A stretch of DNA of 64,000 nt from Clostridiaceae bacterium (GTDB lineage Bacteria > Bacillota > Clostridia > Tissierellales > Sporanaerobacteraceae): NCBI GenBank assembly GCA_019391515.1, contig JAHXQP010000020.1, forward strand, positions 1 to 64,000, in the 5' to 3' direction. The notes under the pieces were generated by a model that worked only from the letters and a program-made list of their open reading frames with translations, was not told where the DNA came from and made no database searches. A program made the translations under genes and the position numbers. Below, in pieces: positions 54,417 to 63,327 of the stretch; within the stretch, counting starts at the first letter, position 1, and every line of letters starts with the position of its first letter.

Positions 54417-55601
54417 ATGAGTCTAAAAAATGTTGTAAATAAAGAGGAAATTATAAATTTCATATCAGATTTAGTAAAAATCCCTAGCTACAATCAAATA
54501 AAAGGTCAAGAAACAGAGGTTGCTAAATATATTCATAATACCTTTATAAATGAAGGTATTGATTCTAAATTGACTCATGTAGCTGATGGAAGGTGTAATG
54601 TAATTGCAAAAATAGAAGGTAGAGGCAATGGGAAAACGTTATTACTAACTGGACATATGGATACTGTACCACCTTATGATATGGAAAATCCATTCAAGGT
54701 TAGAAGAGAAGATAATAAGTTAATAGGACGTGGAGTAGTTGATATGAAAGGACCACTAGCTTGTATGATTTACAGCATGATTGCTATAAAAAGGGCTGAT
54801 GTAAAGCTAAATGGAGATATAATATTTGCTGGTGTAATTGATGAAGAAGAAAAAAGCTTGGGGACTATTGATTTGATAGAGAAGGGAATTAAAGCTGATG
54901 CTGCAATAGTAGGTGAACCTACTAATCTTGATATATGTGTCACGCATAGAGGGTTAGAATGGTTTGAATTTCATTTTCATGGAAAAACTGTCCATGGTGG
55001 TAAGCAATCTGAAGGTATAAATGCTATTCTAAAGTCTTCGAATTTTATTCAAAAAATAGAAGAAGAATTAGTTCCTAAAATAAAAGAAGAGATTCATCCT
55101 ATTATTGGAAGCTCCTCTATGAATTATGGCAATATAAAAGGAGGTACTCAGCCTAGTACTGTTGCTGGAGAATGTATATTGAAAATTGATAGAAGATGGG
55201 TTCCAGGAATTAAATATGAAGATATAGTAAAAGAATATCAAAATATAATCAATGAACTTGAAAATGAAGATGAAGAGTTTAAATGTACCCTAAAAGTTAT
55301 GAATGAAAGTGTAATGAAAGAAGGATATGTTCATGAAGCTATGGAAATTGATATAAATCACTCAATAATAAATATAGTAAAGAATAAGACAAAAGAAATA
55401 CATAATAAAACACCAAATATTACTTATTTTCCTGCATGGTCTGATGGTGGACTTTTGAGTAGTTATGGTAAGATACCTACTATTGTATTTGCTCCTGGAA
55501 AGTTAGAAACTGCTCATTCAAAAAATGAACAGTTAGAAATAGACCAAATTTTACCTGCAACTTTAATATATTCTATGATTGCAATTGAATTCTGTAAATA
55601 A
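54417..55601 (+). CDS. M20-family metallopeptidase (ArgE/DapE-like)
   Basis: 394 residues after GAGGAGG. Di-zinc motifs: LLLTGHMDTVPPYD, GRGVVDMKGPLACMI, DEEEKSLGT and GEPTNLDICVTHRG, then a C-terminal HSKNEQ. This is the desuccinylase/acetylornithine-deacetylase group, here perhaps working on N-acylated amino acids or dipeptides rather than in biosynthesis, because it is linked to a transporter and an IclR regulator. Cytosolic. Confidence 0.88.
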   Translation: MSLKNVVNKEEIINFISDLVKIPSYNQIKGQETEVAKYIHNTFINEGIDSKLTHVADGRCNVIAKIEGRGNGKTLLLTGHMDTVPPYDMENPFKVRREDNKLIGRGVVDMKGPLACMIYSMIAIKRADVKLNGDIIFAGVIDEEEKSLGTIDLIEKGIKADAAIVGEPTNLDICVTHRGLEWFEFHFHGKTVHGGKQSEGINAILKSSNFIQKIEEELVPKIKEEIHPIIGSSSMNYGNIKGGTQPSTVAGECILKIDRRWVPGIKYEDIVKEYQNIINELENEDEEFKCTLKVMNESVMKEGYVHEAMEIDINHSIINIVKNKTKEIHNKTPNITYFPAWSDGGLLSSYGKIPTIVFAPGKLETAHSKNEQLEIDQILPATLIYSMIAIEFCK

Positions 55602-55690
55602 ATATATTTAAAAAATAAATAAATGAAAGGAAGTTAAGTTTATTTAAATTTATTATAGAAAATTATTATAAATATAAAGGAGGAAAAATC

Positions 55691-57106
55691 ATGACTGATT
55701 CTAAAAATGTAAATTCGAAAAAAAAGGAAAAGAAATTTCCACATGTTTATGTTGTATTGTTAACTATAGTAGTGATTTGTGGAATATTAACATATATTGT
55801 TCCGGCTGGAGAGTTCGACAGAGTAGAAACCTCTGACGGAAGAATGGTTGTTGATCCGGATACATTTCATTATGTAGAAAAATCACCTGTAGGAATATTT
55901 GGTCTGCTTAAGGCAATACCAAAAGGAATGGCTGAGACTGCTGATATAATATTTTTTATATTTATAGTTGGTGGTTCTTTCGCAGTTGTTGAAAAAACAG
56001 GTGCTGTAGAAGCTGGAATTGGTAAAATCACTAAATCTATGGCTGGTAAAGAAAAGCTTATAATACCAGTCATAATGGCAATATTTTCTTTAGGTGGTGC
56101 TGTTTTTGGAATGGCAGAAGAAACCTTGCCGTTTATTCCTATTATGGTAACTTTAGCTCTTGCGTTAGGATTTGATTCTATGACAGGAGTAGGTATGGTT
56201 CTAGTTGGTGCAGGAGCAGGCTTTGCTGGAGCATTCATGAATCCTTTTACTATAGGAGTTGGTCAAGGTATAGCGGGACTTCCTTTATTTTCAGGCATAG
56301 GATTTAGAGTCATATTATATATAGCTATGATTACTGTGAGTATTATTTATGTTTATAGATATGCTAATAAAGTAAAGGTGAGTCCTGAAACTAGCAATAT
56401 GTATGAAATTGATAAAACTCGAGAAGATACACTAGATTTGGAAAATATAAGAGAGATTACTGTTAATGATAAGATTGTTTTGATGGTTGTAGCTTTAACA
56501 ATTGTATTACTTGTAGTCGGAGTAATACAATTTGGATGGTTTATACCAGAAATAGCAGCATTATTTATAGGTATGGCAATTATAGTTGCCTTATTCGGAA
56601 AATTAGGATTTAATGGATTTGGAGAAAACTTAGTAGAAGGAATGGCTAATATGGCAGGTGGAGCATTAATTGTAGGTTTTGCTAGAGCGATATTAGTAGT
56701 ATTGACTGAAGGTAGTATTATAGATACAATATTATACGGTGCTTCAAATGCAGTATCATCATTACCTTCAGTATTTACAGCAATTGGTATGTATATTTTT
56801 CAGTGTTTATTAAATTTTATTATTCCATCAGGCAGTGGACAAGCAGCTGTTTCTATACCTATAATGGCGCCCTTAGCTGATTTGACAGGAGTGACAAGAC
56901 AAACAGCTGTATTAGCTTATCAATTAGGCGATGGAATTTCAAATATTCTTGCTCCAACCTCTGGATTTTTCATGGCTGGTTTAGCTTTAGCAAAAGTCCC
57001 TTGGGAAAAATGGGCTAAATGGTTTATAAAGTTAGCATTAATTCAATATCTAATAGGAGCTATTTTCGTAATAATAGCTTACGCTATACAACTTGGGCCT
57101 TTTTAA
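55691..57106 (+). CDS. YfcC-family membrane carrier (DcuC-like C4-dicarboxylate/amino acid transporter)
   Basis: 471 residues with about twelve hydrophobic segments. FPHVYVVLLTIVVICGILTY, TYIVPAGEFDRVET, GMAEETLPFIPIMV, VLVGAGAGFAGAFMNPFTIG and IIPSGSGQAAVSIPIMAPLA are typical of YfcC-type carriers. Members transport dicarboxylates or amino acid-like anions, some as exchangers. It is last of the divergent operon, 89 bases after the M20 gene, and probably brings in the substrate or exports the product of the hydrolases. Confidence 0.88.
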   Translation: MTDSKNVNSKKKEKKFPHVYVVLLTIVVICGILTYIVPAGEFDRVETSDGRMVVDPDTFHYVEKSPVGIFGLLKAIPKGMAETADIIFFIFIVGGSFAVVEKTGAVEAGIGKITKSMAGKEKLIIPVIMAIFSLGGAVFGMAEETLPFIPIMVTLALALGFDSMTGVGMVLVGAGAGFAGAFMNPFTIGVGQGIAGLPLFSGIGFRVILYIAMITVSIIYVYRYANKVKVSPETSNMYEIDKTREDTLDLENIREITVNDKIVLMVVALTIVLLVVGVIQFGWFIPEIAALFIGMAIIVALFGKLGFNGFGENLVEGMANMAGGALIVGFARAILVVLTEGSIIDTILYGASNAVSSLPSVFTAIGMYIFQCLLNFIIPSGSGQAAVSIPIMAPLADLTGVTRQTAVLAYQLGDGISNILAPTSGFFMAGLALAKVPWEKWAKWFIKLALIQYLIGAIFVIIAYAIQLGPF

Positions 57107-57230
57107 GTTTTGTAAATAAATTTCAAGGGGTGTTTCAAAGTAAATAGCATATAAAAGAGAAAAAGGTTAAAGATCGATATGATACTTCTAAAGGTGCTGT
57201 TTCAAAATATAGTTCCTAAATAAAAGAAAA

Positions 57231-57267
57231 AGAGCTGAAAAATCTATAGATTTTTCAGCTCTTTTTT
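57231..57267 (+). terminator. strong hairpin terminator, possibly part of an IS remnant
   Basis: AGAGCTGAAAAATC pairs with GATTTTTCAGCTCT around TATA (57231-57262), then five or more T. It lies 125 bases after the YfcC gene and just inside the decayed transposase region. Confidence 0.75.
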
Positions 57268-57399
57268 AGTATGTTTTATCTGTTATGAAATCACATACTA
57301 AAGTTAATCATAAAGCAAAAATCAAAAAAATGCAACTATCTTTTAGTTTTGATTTGACTAATAAAATGTATTATCTCATATCACATCAGATATATTAGT

Positions 57400-57690
57400 G
57401 ATTCTAGCTAGTAATTACGATAGTACTATGGCTTTACCTTTGATAAAATATTTTTTTGAATACTATAACAATATTTTAGACCTATTTATTATTCTATGGA
57501 TTCTGATTATATTTATAAAGATATAATTAATAAGTATAGTGAAATTCTAATAATTGTGTACAATTCTAGAGGAAGCTTTGCTCATCATACAAGACTAGAT
57601 AAACATTTTAATCCTGTCTGTTCTGCAGGATGCAAACTTGCATATCGGGGCAAAGGTGAAAATTATTTAAAATTCAGGTAAATCATCAAA
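57400..57690 (+). pseudogene. remnant of a DDE (IS1182/IS4-like) transposase
   Basis: Two shifted frames together give STMALPLIKYFFEYYNN and then DSDYIYKDIINKYSEILIIV, YNSRGSFAHHTRLDKHFNPV, CSAGCKLAYRGKGENYLKFR. These match the DDE transposases of clostridia in which DSTMAIPLIK, DAGYDS, NPRGS and CPAGYKLxYWG are conserved. The open piece at 57496-57681 is only 61 residues and has no ribosome binding site. Upstream GGTGCTGTTTCAAAA (57193-57207) resembles an element end; no right end was found. Dead. Confidence 0.8.
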
Positions 57691-58042
57691 TAAAACTGAC
57701 TCAACGCATATAAATACTTGAATATTAACAGTAATAAAGTATAAAATTTTAAATCTCATTTTTAATAAGTTATAGATCTATACTCTTTTTTATTTAATTT
57801 TATAGATTTAATTATGCAAATTCCTCAATTAATTTAATAACCTATATATTTTGAATAAAATGTAGTTTAGAATAAAGTTTTAAAAAAAGAATTCACGTAT
57901 TTATATAAACTAATTTTAAAAATACATTAGATTTCTTATATCATATATATGTTTTTATTGCCTAAAACTGAAAGGGTTAAAATAAAAATCATGGGAAAAC
58001 TTTTAATGAAGGTTAAATTTTAATTAAACTAAGTATTATTTT
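57691..58042. other. AT-rich intergenic region with no recognised feature
   Basis: No open frame of note, no hairpin with T run and no riboswitch pattern was seen here. It may be the rest of the decayed transposase element. The sequence is heavily stop-rich in all frames. Confidence 0.6.
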
Positions 58043-58054
58043 ATGGAGGTAGGT

Positions 58055-58999
58055 ATGAAGAATAAATCTAAATTAAAAGTTTTTTTAACTTTCTTTCTAA
58101 TAGTTTTTATGGTAGTTAATTTTATAGGCTTCTCAATAGGTAATTTTTGCCACAAACAAATGTGTCTTAGACGAGGAGTAGATGATGATACTGCTCATAC
58201 AGTATCAAAAATTTTAGGGGAGAATAAAAAATATGAGGAAGAGAGTGTTAGCATAAAATCAAAGCAAGGATATAAATTAAGTGGGACATATATAAAAAAT
58301 CCGAAGGAAACTAAAGATACTATGATATTGATACATGGTCTTGCTAGGACAAGAAAAAGTATGCTCTCTACTGCAAGGCTATACTTAGATAAAGGGTTTA
58401 ATGTATTGATATACGACTCAAGAAATAATGGGGAAAGTGAAGGAAAAGATACAACATATGGACATTTTGAAAAACATGATTTAGATGATTGGGTACAATA
58501 TATATCAAAGAAAAATCCTGGAGGCAATATAGGAGTACATGGTAGATCTATGGGAGCGGCAACTGCTCTTATGCATTCAGAACTCAATGAAAAGCATGGG
58601 AAAGTAAAATTTTATGTTTCAGATTGTTCCTATTCTGACTTGAAAGATGAATTTTTATATATTGGAGAAAAGGGAAAACTATCTATACCCTTAGAGGCTA
58701 TAGCATTCTGTGCAAGTACAGTTACAAAATTAAAATCTAATTTTAAATATAGCGATGTTTCACCTAAAAAATCAGTTCAAAATGTAAGTGCACCAATAAT
58801 GTTTATTCACGGTGCACAAGATGAGCTTGTACCAGTTTCTATGTGTAAGGAGTTATTTGATTCAAAGAATAAGGGCTCAAAAGAAATATATATAGCAGAA
58901 AATGCAGGTCATGGTGAAAGCTTTAAAAATAATAGAGAAGAATATAAAAAAAGGGTATATGAATTTGTAGATGCTGCTTTAAGTAAAAATAAAAAATAA
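58055..58999 (+). CDS. membrane-anchored alpha/beta hydrolase
   Basis: 314 residues from ATG 58055, five bases after TGGAGGT; an ATG at 58043 lies in that site. One N-terminal membrane segment (about 8-28), then a hydrolase domain with the oxyanion region LIHGLARTRKS, the nucleophile elbow GVHGRSMGAAT (Ser), the acid loop HGAQDELVPVS and the catalytic His in AGHGES. It probably faces outward as an esterase, lipase or peptidase-like enzyme; substrate unknown. Single gene ending in a terminator. Confidence 0.88.
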   Translation: MKNKSKLKVFLTFFLIVFMVVNFIGFSIGNFCHKQMCLRRGVDDDTAHTVSKILGENKKYEEESVSIKSKQGYKLSGTYIKNPKETKDTMILIHGLARTRKSMLSTARLYLDKGFNVLIYDSRNNGESEGKDTTYGHFEKHDLDDWVQYISKKNPGGNIGVHGRSMGAATALMHSELNEKHGKVKFYVSDCSYSDLKDEFLYIGEKGKLSIPLEAIAFCASTVTKLKSNFKYSDVSPKKSVQNVSAPIMFIHGAQDELVPVSMCKELFDSKNKGSKEIYIAENAGHGESFKNNREEYKKRVYEFVDAALSKNKK

Positions 59000-59037
59000 A
59001 ATTCCTGTGGAAATAACACAGGAGTTTTATTTTTTTA
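58998..59037 (+). terminator. intrinsic terminator after the alpha/beta hydrolase gene
   Basis: AATTCCTGTG pairs with CACAGGAGTT with one G-U pair, followed by a T-rich tract. Confidence 0.8.
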
Positions 59038-59133
59038 TTTAGCTAGAAAATAAATATACTGCATTGCAAATATTGGAAATATTTTATACAATGAAATAAA
59101 AGAAGACCGTCTAATTAGGAGTGTGAAGGCAAT

Positions 59134-60150
59134 ATGATATATGTGATAAACGATAATAATGATCCTTTTTTCAATCATGCTGCAGAAGAGTATTTAATGA
59201 ATAAATTTGATGAGGAAATATTTATGCTATGGATAAATAAGCCCTCAATATTAATAGGAAGGAATCAGAATACCATATCAGAAATAAATATAGATTATAT
59301 TGAAGAAAATGGCATTATAGTGGTTAGAAGGCTTTCTGGTGGAGGAGCAGTTTATAATGATTTAGGAAATATAAATTTTACTTTTATTACCTATAAGGAT
59401 AATTCAGAGACACGATTAAAAAATGGATTTGAGAAATTTGCATTACCTATAGTAAATGCACTTAAATCTTTAGGTATTAATGCCGAATTTACGGGCAGAA
59501 ATGATATAACGGTAGATGGAAAGAAGTTTTCTGGCAATGCTCAACATTTTGGAAAAGACAAGCTTCTTCATCATGGAACTCTCTTGTATGATTGTGATAT
59601 GTCAAAGCTATCTTTAGCATTAAAAAGTAAACCAATAAAATTTGTAGGTAAATCTGTAAAATCAACAAGTGCAAGGGTTACAAATATTTATCCTTATATG
59701 AAGGAAAAGATGAGCTTACATAGCTTTAAAGATTATTTACAAGAATACATAATAAAAACTTATAATATAAAGAACATATATGAATTCAACGAAGAAGATC
59801 TATATGAAATAGATAAAATAGTGAAAAATAGATTTTCTACATGGGAGTGGAACTATGGAAGGAGTCCAAATTATAAATATAAAAATTTTGTAAAATATTC
59901 AAGTGGAGTAATAGAATATTATCTAGGGGTTAAAAATGGAGAAATAAAAAGTATTTCTATATATGGTGATTACTTTGGAGAAAAAAATATACAAGATGTA
60001 GAAAAAGCATTAATAGGAGTAAGGCATAATAGAAAAGAGATAGAACTTGTTTTAAACAAAATAAATTTAGGCCAATATATCCATGGAATAACAATAAATG
60101 AGTTTATTGATGGACTAATGGATATAGGGTCAAATATGGAGGGAGATTAA
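59134..60150 (+). CDS. lplA: lipoate--protein ligase
   Basis: 338 residues. The lipoate-ligase motif RRLSGGGAVYNDLGNINFTF and GRNDITVDGKKFSGNAQ identify LplA, which activates lipoate with ATP and attaches it to lipoyl domains. The C-terminal domain is present, fitting the full-length form. The stop shares one base with the lipA start. The lipoyl acceptor proteins (for example GcvH of the glycine cleavage system) are not in the window. Confidence 0.93.
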   Translation: MIYVINDNNDPFFNHAAEEYLMNKFDEEIFMLWINKPSILIGRNQNTISEINIDYIEENGIIVVRRLSGGGAVYNDLGNINFTFITYKDNSETRLKNGFEKFALPIVNALKSLGINAEFTGRNDITVDGKKFSGNAQHFGKDKLLHHGTLLYDCDMSKLSLALKSKPIKFVGKSVKSTSARVTNIYPYMKEKMSLHSFKDYLQEYIIKTYNIKNIYEFNEEDLYEIDKIVKNRFSTWEWNYGRSPNYKYKNFVKYSSGVIEYYLGVKNGEIKSISIYGDYFGEKNIQDVEKALIGVRHNRKEIELVLNKINLGQYIHGITINEFIDGLMDIGSNMEGD

Positions 60151-60992
60151 TGGCTTTAAGAAAACCAGAGTGGATTAGAGTTAAAATGCAAGGGGGAATT
60201 CAGCAAAACAAAGTAAACGCTTTGACGTCAAACCTTTCTCTAAATACAGTGTGTGATGAAGCAAATTGTCCCAATAGAATGGAGTGCTATACTCGGGGAA
60301 CGGCTACTTTCATGATACTAGGTAAAAATTGTACAAGAAACTGTACTTTTTGTAATGTAACTAGGGAAAAACCAGAAAAGGTAGACCCAGATGAACCAGA
60401 AAATGTGGCTAAGGCTATATCAAAACTTGGACTAAAACATGCTGTTATTACATCGGTTACAAGGGATGATTTGGAAGACCAGGGAGCTAATCAATTTGTA
60501 AGAGTTGTAGAAGAAATAAGAAAGGCTACTCCAAAGGTAACTATAGAATTGCTTATACCAGATATGCAAGGTAATAAAGATTTAATAGATATTATAATAG
60601 ATTCAGAGCCTAATATTCTAAATCATAATGTAGAAACAGTACTGGAACTATATGATAAAGTGAGACCTATGGCAAAATTTGAAAGATCAATAGGATTACT
60701 TGATTATGTAAAGAAAACGAGACCAGATATGAGAACTAAATCTGGAATTATGCTAGGACTTGGAGAGACCAAGGAGCAGGTTTTAAGGGTATTTAAAAGA
60801 TTACGTGAAGTTGATTGTGATATGTTAACATTAGGGCAGTATTTACAACCTACAGCTAAACATATTCCTGTAGTAGAGTATATTACTCCAGACCAATTCA
60901 ATGAATATAAGGAAATTGCACTATCTATGGGATTCAAACGAGTAGCCTCCGCACCTCTAGTTAGAAGTTCGTATTATGCTGAAGATTTTTAA
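60150..60992 (+). CDS. lipA: lipoyl synthase (radical SAM)
   Basis: 280 residues, normal for LipA. Both iron-sulfur sites are visible: the auxiliary CDEANCPNRMEC near the N-terminus and the radical SAM CTRNCTFC. The end reads KRVASAPLVRSSYYAEDF with the Ser ligand of the auxiliary cluster in the RSSY motif. It inserts two sulfurs into octanoyl groups on lipoyl domains. Overlap TAATG with lplA indicates one operon that both scavenges and makes lipoate. Confidence 0.96.
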   Translation: MALRKPEWIRVKMQGGIQQNKVNALTSNLSLNTVCDEANCPNRMECYTRGTATFMILGKNCTRNCTFCNVTREKPEKVDPDEPENVAKAISKLGLKHAVITSVTRDDLEDQGANQFVRVVEEIRKATPKVTIELLIPDMQGNKDLIDIIIDSEPNILNHNVETVLELYDKVRPMAKFERSIGLLDYVKKTRPDMRTKSGIMLGLGETKEQVLRVFKRLREVDCDMLTLGQYLQPTAKHIPVVEYITPDQFNEYKEIALSMGFKRVASAPLVRSSYYAEDF

Positions 60993-61020
60993 GGTGCATA
61001 TTTAATGATAATGTATGGAT

Positions 61021-61050
61021 GTGAGGTTCCTAGGAATCTCACTATTTTTA
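61021..61050 (+). terminator. intrinsic terminator of lplA-lipA
   Basis: GTGAGGTTC (61021-61029) pairs with GAATCTCAC (61034-61042) with one G-U pair around CTAG, followed by TATTTTTA. Confidence 0.78.
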
Positions 61051-61208
61051 TACGGAGATTTTAGTATTGATAAGTAAAAATTCATTAGAAGAAAAGAAAA
61101 ATTAAACTATATAGATTAATTATTTTATAATATTTACTCTACTATAAATAAAGTATCTTGAAAAATGTCGAACTTTCTGGTATATTCATTATATAAAAAC
61201 AGAATATT

Positions 61209-61280
61209 GCTTTCATATAATCCTGATAATATGGTTCGGGAGTCTCTACAGAATAACCAATAATTATTCTACTATGGGTT
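61209..61280 (+). promoter_or_regulatory. purine riboswitch aptamer, guanine-type
   Basis: The sequence follows the purine riboswitch pattern: ATATAATCCTGATAATATGG (P1/J1/2, P2 arm, L2), TTCGGGAGTCTCTAC (P2, J2/3), P3 as AGAATAA/TTATTCT around CCAATAA (L3), then ACTATG (J3/1, P1). L2 has ATATGG and L3 has CCAATAA, fitting GG-CC loop contacts. The base that selects the ligand (position 74 in xpt numbering) is C in ACTATG, so guanine or hypoxanthine rather than adenine. P1 is weak, using G-U pairs. Confidence 0.9.
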
Positions 61281-61340
61281 AGGATAAACAGATAATTATT
61301 AAAAGGTATTATATTGATTTTAATCCTTATTTACATTTTA

Positions 61341-61381
61341 AAGAAACTGGAATTCTCTCCTATAGAGGGTTCCAGTTTCTT
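61341..61381 (+). terminator. expression-platform hairpin of the guanine riboswitch
   Basis: AAGAAACTGGAA (61341-61352) pairs with TTCCAGTTTCTT (61370-61381), with loop TTCTCTCCTATAGAGGG. The following tract GTTATGTATTTCTTT is less T-rich than usual, so termination strength is uncertain. It ends about 45 bases before the permease gene. Confidence 0.65.
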
Positions 61382-61426
61382 GTTATGTATTTCTTTATGT
61401 GGGAGCAATACAAAGGAGAGACATAA

Positions 61427-62494
61427 ATGGAATATTTAAAAGACGTACTTGCAGCATTGAGTGTTATTCTTAATGGATTACCTCAAGGACTTTTAGCATT
61501 GTCATTTGGATTTGCATCAGTACCAACAGCTTTAGCATTTATTGTTGGTGCAATAGGATGTTTAATATTTGGTGTAGTAGCACCAGTTTCATTTCAGGCA
61601 GAAACTATTACATTAGCAGGAACAATGGGCAAAAACATGAAAGAACGAATATCTATGGTTATTTTAGGTGCTATAGGTATGACTATCATAGGTGCATTTG
61701 GTTTACTTGAAAGAATTGTAAACTTTATTGGACCTGCAATTACTAGCGGAATGATGGCAGGAGTAGGTATTATGTTAACACGTGTTGCTGTTGACATGGC
61801 AAGAAAAAATAAGATAGTTGGGTTTAGTTCTATTGCTATTAGCTTCGTTGTTTATATGCTTACAAAAGATTTAGTATATACCATTGCTATTTCCGTAATT
61901 GTATCAAGTATTATTGCACTAATATTAAAGCAAGAATCCGATATTATTATTTCTGAAAGAGAAAAATTCGTTTTTCAAAAGCCTATTATAAATATTGATG
62001 TTATTCGTGGTGCTTTGGCCATGATATGTTTAAATGTAGGTGCTAATATTGCATTTGGAAAGATCACTGGCAATATTGCCAATACCAATGTCAATATAGA
62101 TCATCTATCAATTGTCAGTAGTTTGGCAGATTTAGCATCAGCAATGTTTGGAGGTGGTCCTGTTGAATCTATTATTTCTGCAACAGGAGGTGCACCACAT
62201 CCTTTAATGTCTGGTGTTTTAATGATGGTTTTAATGGCAATTATTTTATTTTCAGGTTTATTGCCTAAGATGGGAAAATATATACCTAGTGAATCAATTG
62301 CTGGATTTTTATTTGTGCTAGGAGCTATTGTAACTGTACCAGTTAATGCTGTGTCTGCGTTGACTGCTACTGGAGTTTCGGGAGGACCCATTGTTGGAGG
62401 AATAACTATGACTGTAACAGCAATTACTGATCCATTTTTAGGTATGGTATCAGGTATTATTTTTAAAGTTTTTGCTAGTATACTAGGAATGTAA
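61427..62494 (+). CDS. NCS2-family purine (guanine/hypoxanthine-type) permease
   Basis: 355 residues with at least ten hydrophobic segments and no soluble domain. GLPQGLLALSFGFASVPTAL at the N-terminus and FGGGPVESIISATGGAPHPL in the middle fit the AzgA-like NCS2 symporters; it is shorter than most members (usually about 430). The ribosome binding site is AAGGAGAG. It is under the guanine riboswitch, so guanine or hypoxanthine uptake is likely. A phosphoribosyltransferase gene follows 19 bases later. Confidence 0.88.
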   Translation: MEYLKDVLAALSVILNGLPQGLLALSFGFASVPTALAFIVGAIGCLIFGVVAPVSFQAETITLAGTMGKNMKERISMVILGAIGMTIIGAFGLLERIVNFIGPAITSGMMAGVGIMLTRVAVDMARKNKIVGFSSIAISFVVYMLTKDLVYTIAISVIVSSIIALILKQESDIIISEREKFVFQKPIINIDVIRGALAMICLNVGANIAFGKITGNIANTNVNIDHLSIVSSLADLASAMFGGGPVESIISATGGAPHPLMSGVLMMVLMAIILFSGLLPKMGKYIPSESIAGFLFVLGAIVTVPVNAVSALTATGVSGGPIVGGITMTVTAITDPFLGMVSGIIFKVFASILGM

Positions 62495-62513
62495 TATATA
62501 AGGAGGACGGAAA

Positions 62514-63059
62514 ATGGAAAAGACATATTCAATTGAAGTAGCTGGAGTAACAAGGGAACTACCTATTGTACAAATTAATGATAATCTTTCTATTGCTAGT
62601 TTTGTAATATTAGGAGATACTGAATTGGTTTCCGTAGTAGCCCCTAAAATAGTAAAAAAATTACCTCATGTAGATGTACTATTAACTGCAGAGGCAAAAG
62701 GAATTCCTCTAGTATTTGAGATGTCTAAGTTGTTAGATATGGAAAGATATATTGTGGCTAGAAAGAGCATAAAACCTTATATGAATTCACCTATTATTGA
62801 TGAAGTTGTATCCATAACTACCCAGGACAAGCAACTATTGTGTTTAGATGAGAAAGATGCTGAATATATAAGGGGAAAAAGAGTAGCTATTATTGACGAT
62901 GTTGTAAGTACTGGAGACTCTATACGAGCTATGGAAAGACTTGTAGAATCTGCAGGAGGTATTGTTGAAGCTAAAGCAGCTATATTGGCAGAAGGAGATG
63001 CAGCCAATAGAAAAGATATTATATTTTTAGAGTATCTTCCAATCTTTGAGAAAAAATAA
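62514..63059 (+). CDS. purine phosphoribosyltransferase (Apt/Xpt type)
   Basis: 181 residues. The PRPP motif VAIIDDVVSTGDSIRAMERL and the hood region PHVDVLLTAEAKGIPLVFEM with TRELPIVQIND near the N-terminus belong to the Apt/Xpt type-I group. It converts an imported purine base to its nucleotide. Paired with a permease behind a guanine riboswitch, guanine, hypoxanthine or xanthine is more likely than adenine. Ends at a strong terminator. Confidence 0.88.
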   Translation: MEKTYSIEVAGVTRELPIVQINDNLSIASFVILGDTELVSVVAPKIVKKLPHVDVLLTAEAKGIPLVFEMSKLLDMERYIVARKSIKPYMNSPIIDEVVSITTQDKQLLCLDEKDAEYIRGKRVAIIDDVVSTGDSIRAMERLVESAGGIVEAKAAILAEGDAANRKDIIFLEYLPIFEKK

Positions 63060-63080
63060 ATCATAGAAAATAGTTATAAA

Positions 63081-63116
63081 AATAAGTTGGCGAAATAGAA
63101 ACGCCAACTTATTTTT
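63081..63116 (+). terminator. intrinsic terminator after the phosphoribosyltransferase gene
   Basis: AATAAGTTGGCG (63081-63092) pairs with CGCCAACTTATT (63102-63113), then TTT. Confidence 0.92.
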
Positions 63117-63203
63117 ATACATTAAGTTTTATATAGCTAGATATTTATTATAATAAACGATAATAATAAGTTCATTTAGTCCATCATTATTGTATGCTTT
63201 TGT

Positions 63204-63232
63204 TTGAAAACTGTGTAAAATAAGGGTACAAT
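63204..63232 (+). promoter_or_regulatory. promoter of the HsdR-like gene
   Basis: TTGAAA (63204-63209), a 17-base spacer and TACAAT (63227-63232), about 95 bases before the start codon. Confidence 0.6.
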
Positions 63233-63327
63233 AAATATAAGAAATGTAGTTAGAAAACAAGTTAATTGGGTTGAAATTATAGATTTTGTAATGTTATGGA
63301 AAAAATGAGTTTCTAAGGGGTGAAAAA

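Noticed and set aside
55870-56238. 122-codon open frame on the minus strand inside the YfcC carrier gene
   Set aside because: Antisense shadow of a well-conserved membrane protein; no ribosome binding site, composition reflects the opposite strand (Pro/Ala/Ile-rich).
57496-57681. 61-codon open frame as a real small gene
   Set aside because: No ribosome binding site; the sequence is a piece of DDE transposase with the frame broken at both ends.
62101-62553. 150-codon open frame on the minus strand across the NCS2 permease and start of the phosphoribosyltransferase
   Set aside because: Spans two genes in antisense and has no ribosome binding site or recognisable motifs; mirrored by the hydrophobic codons of the permease.
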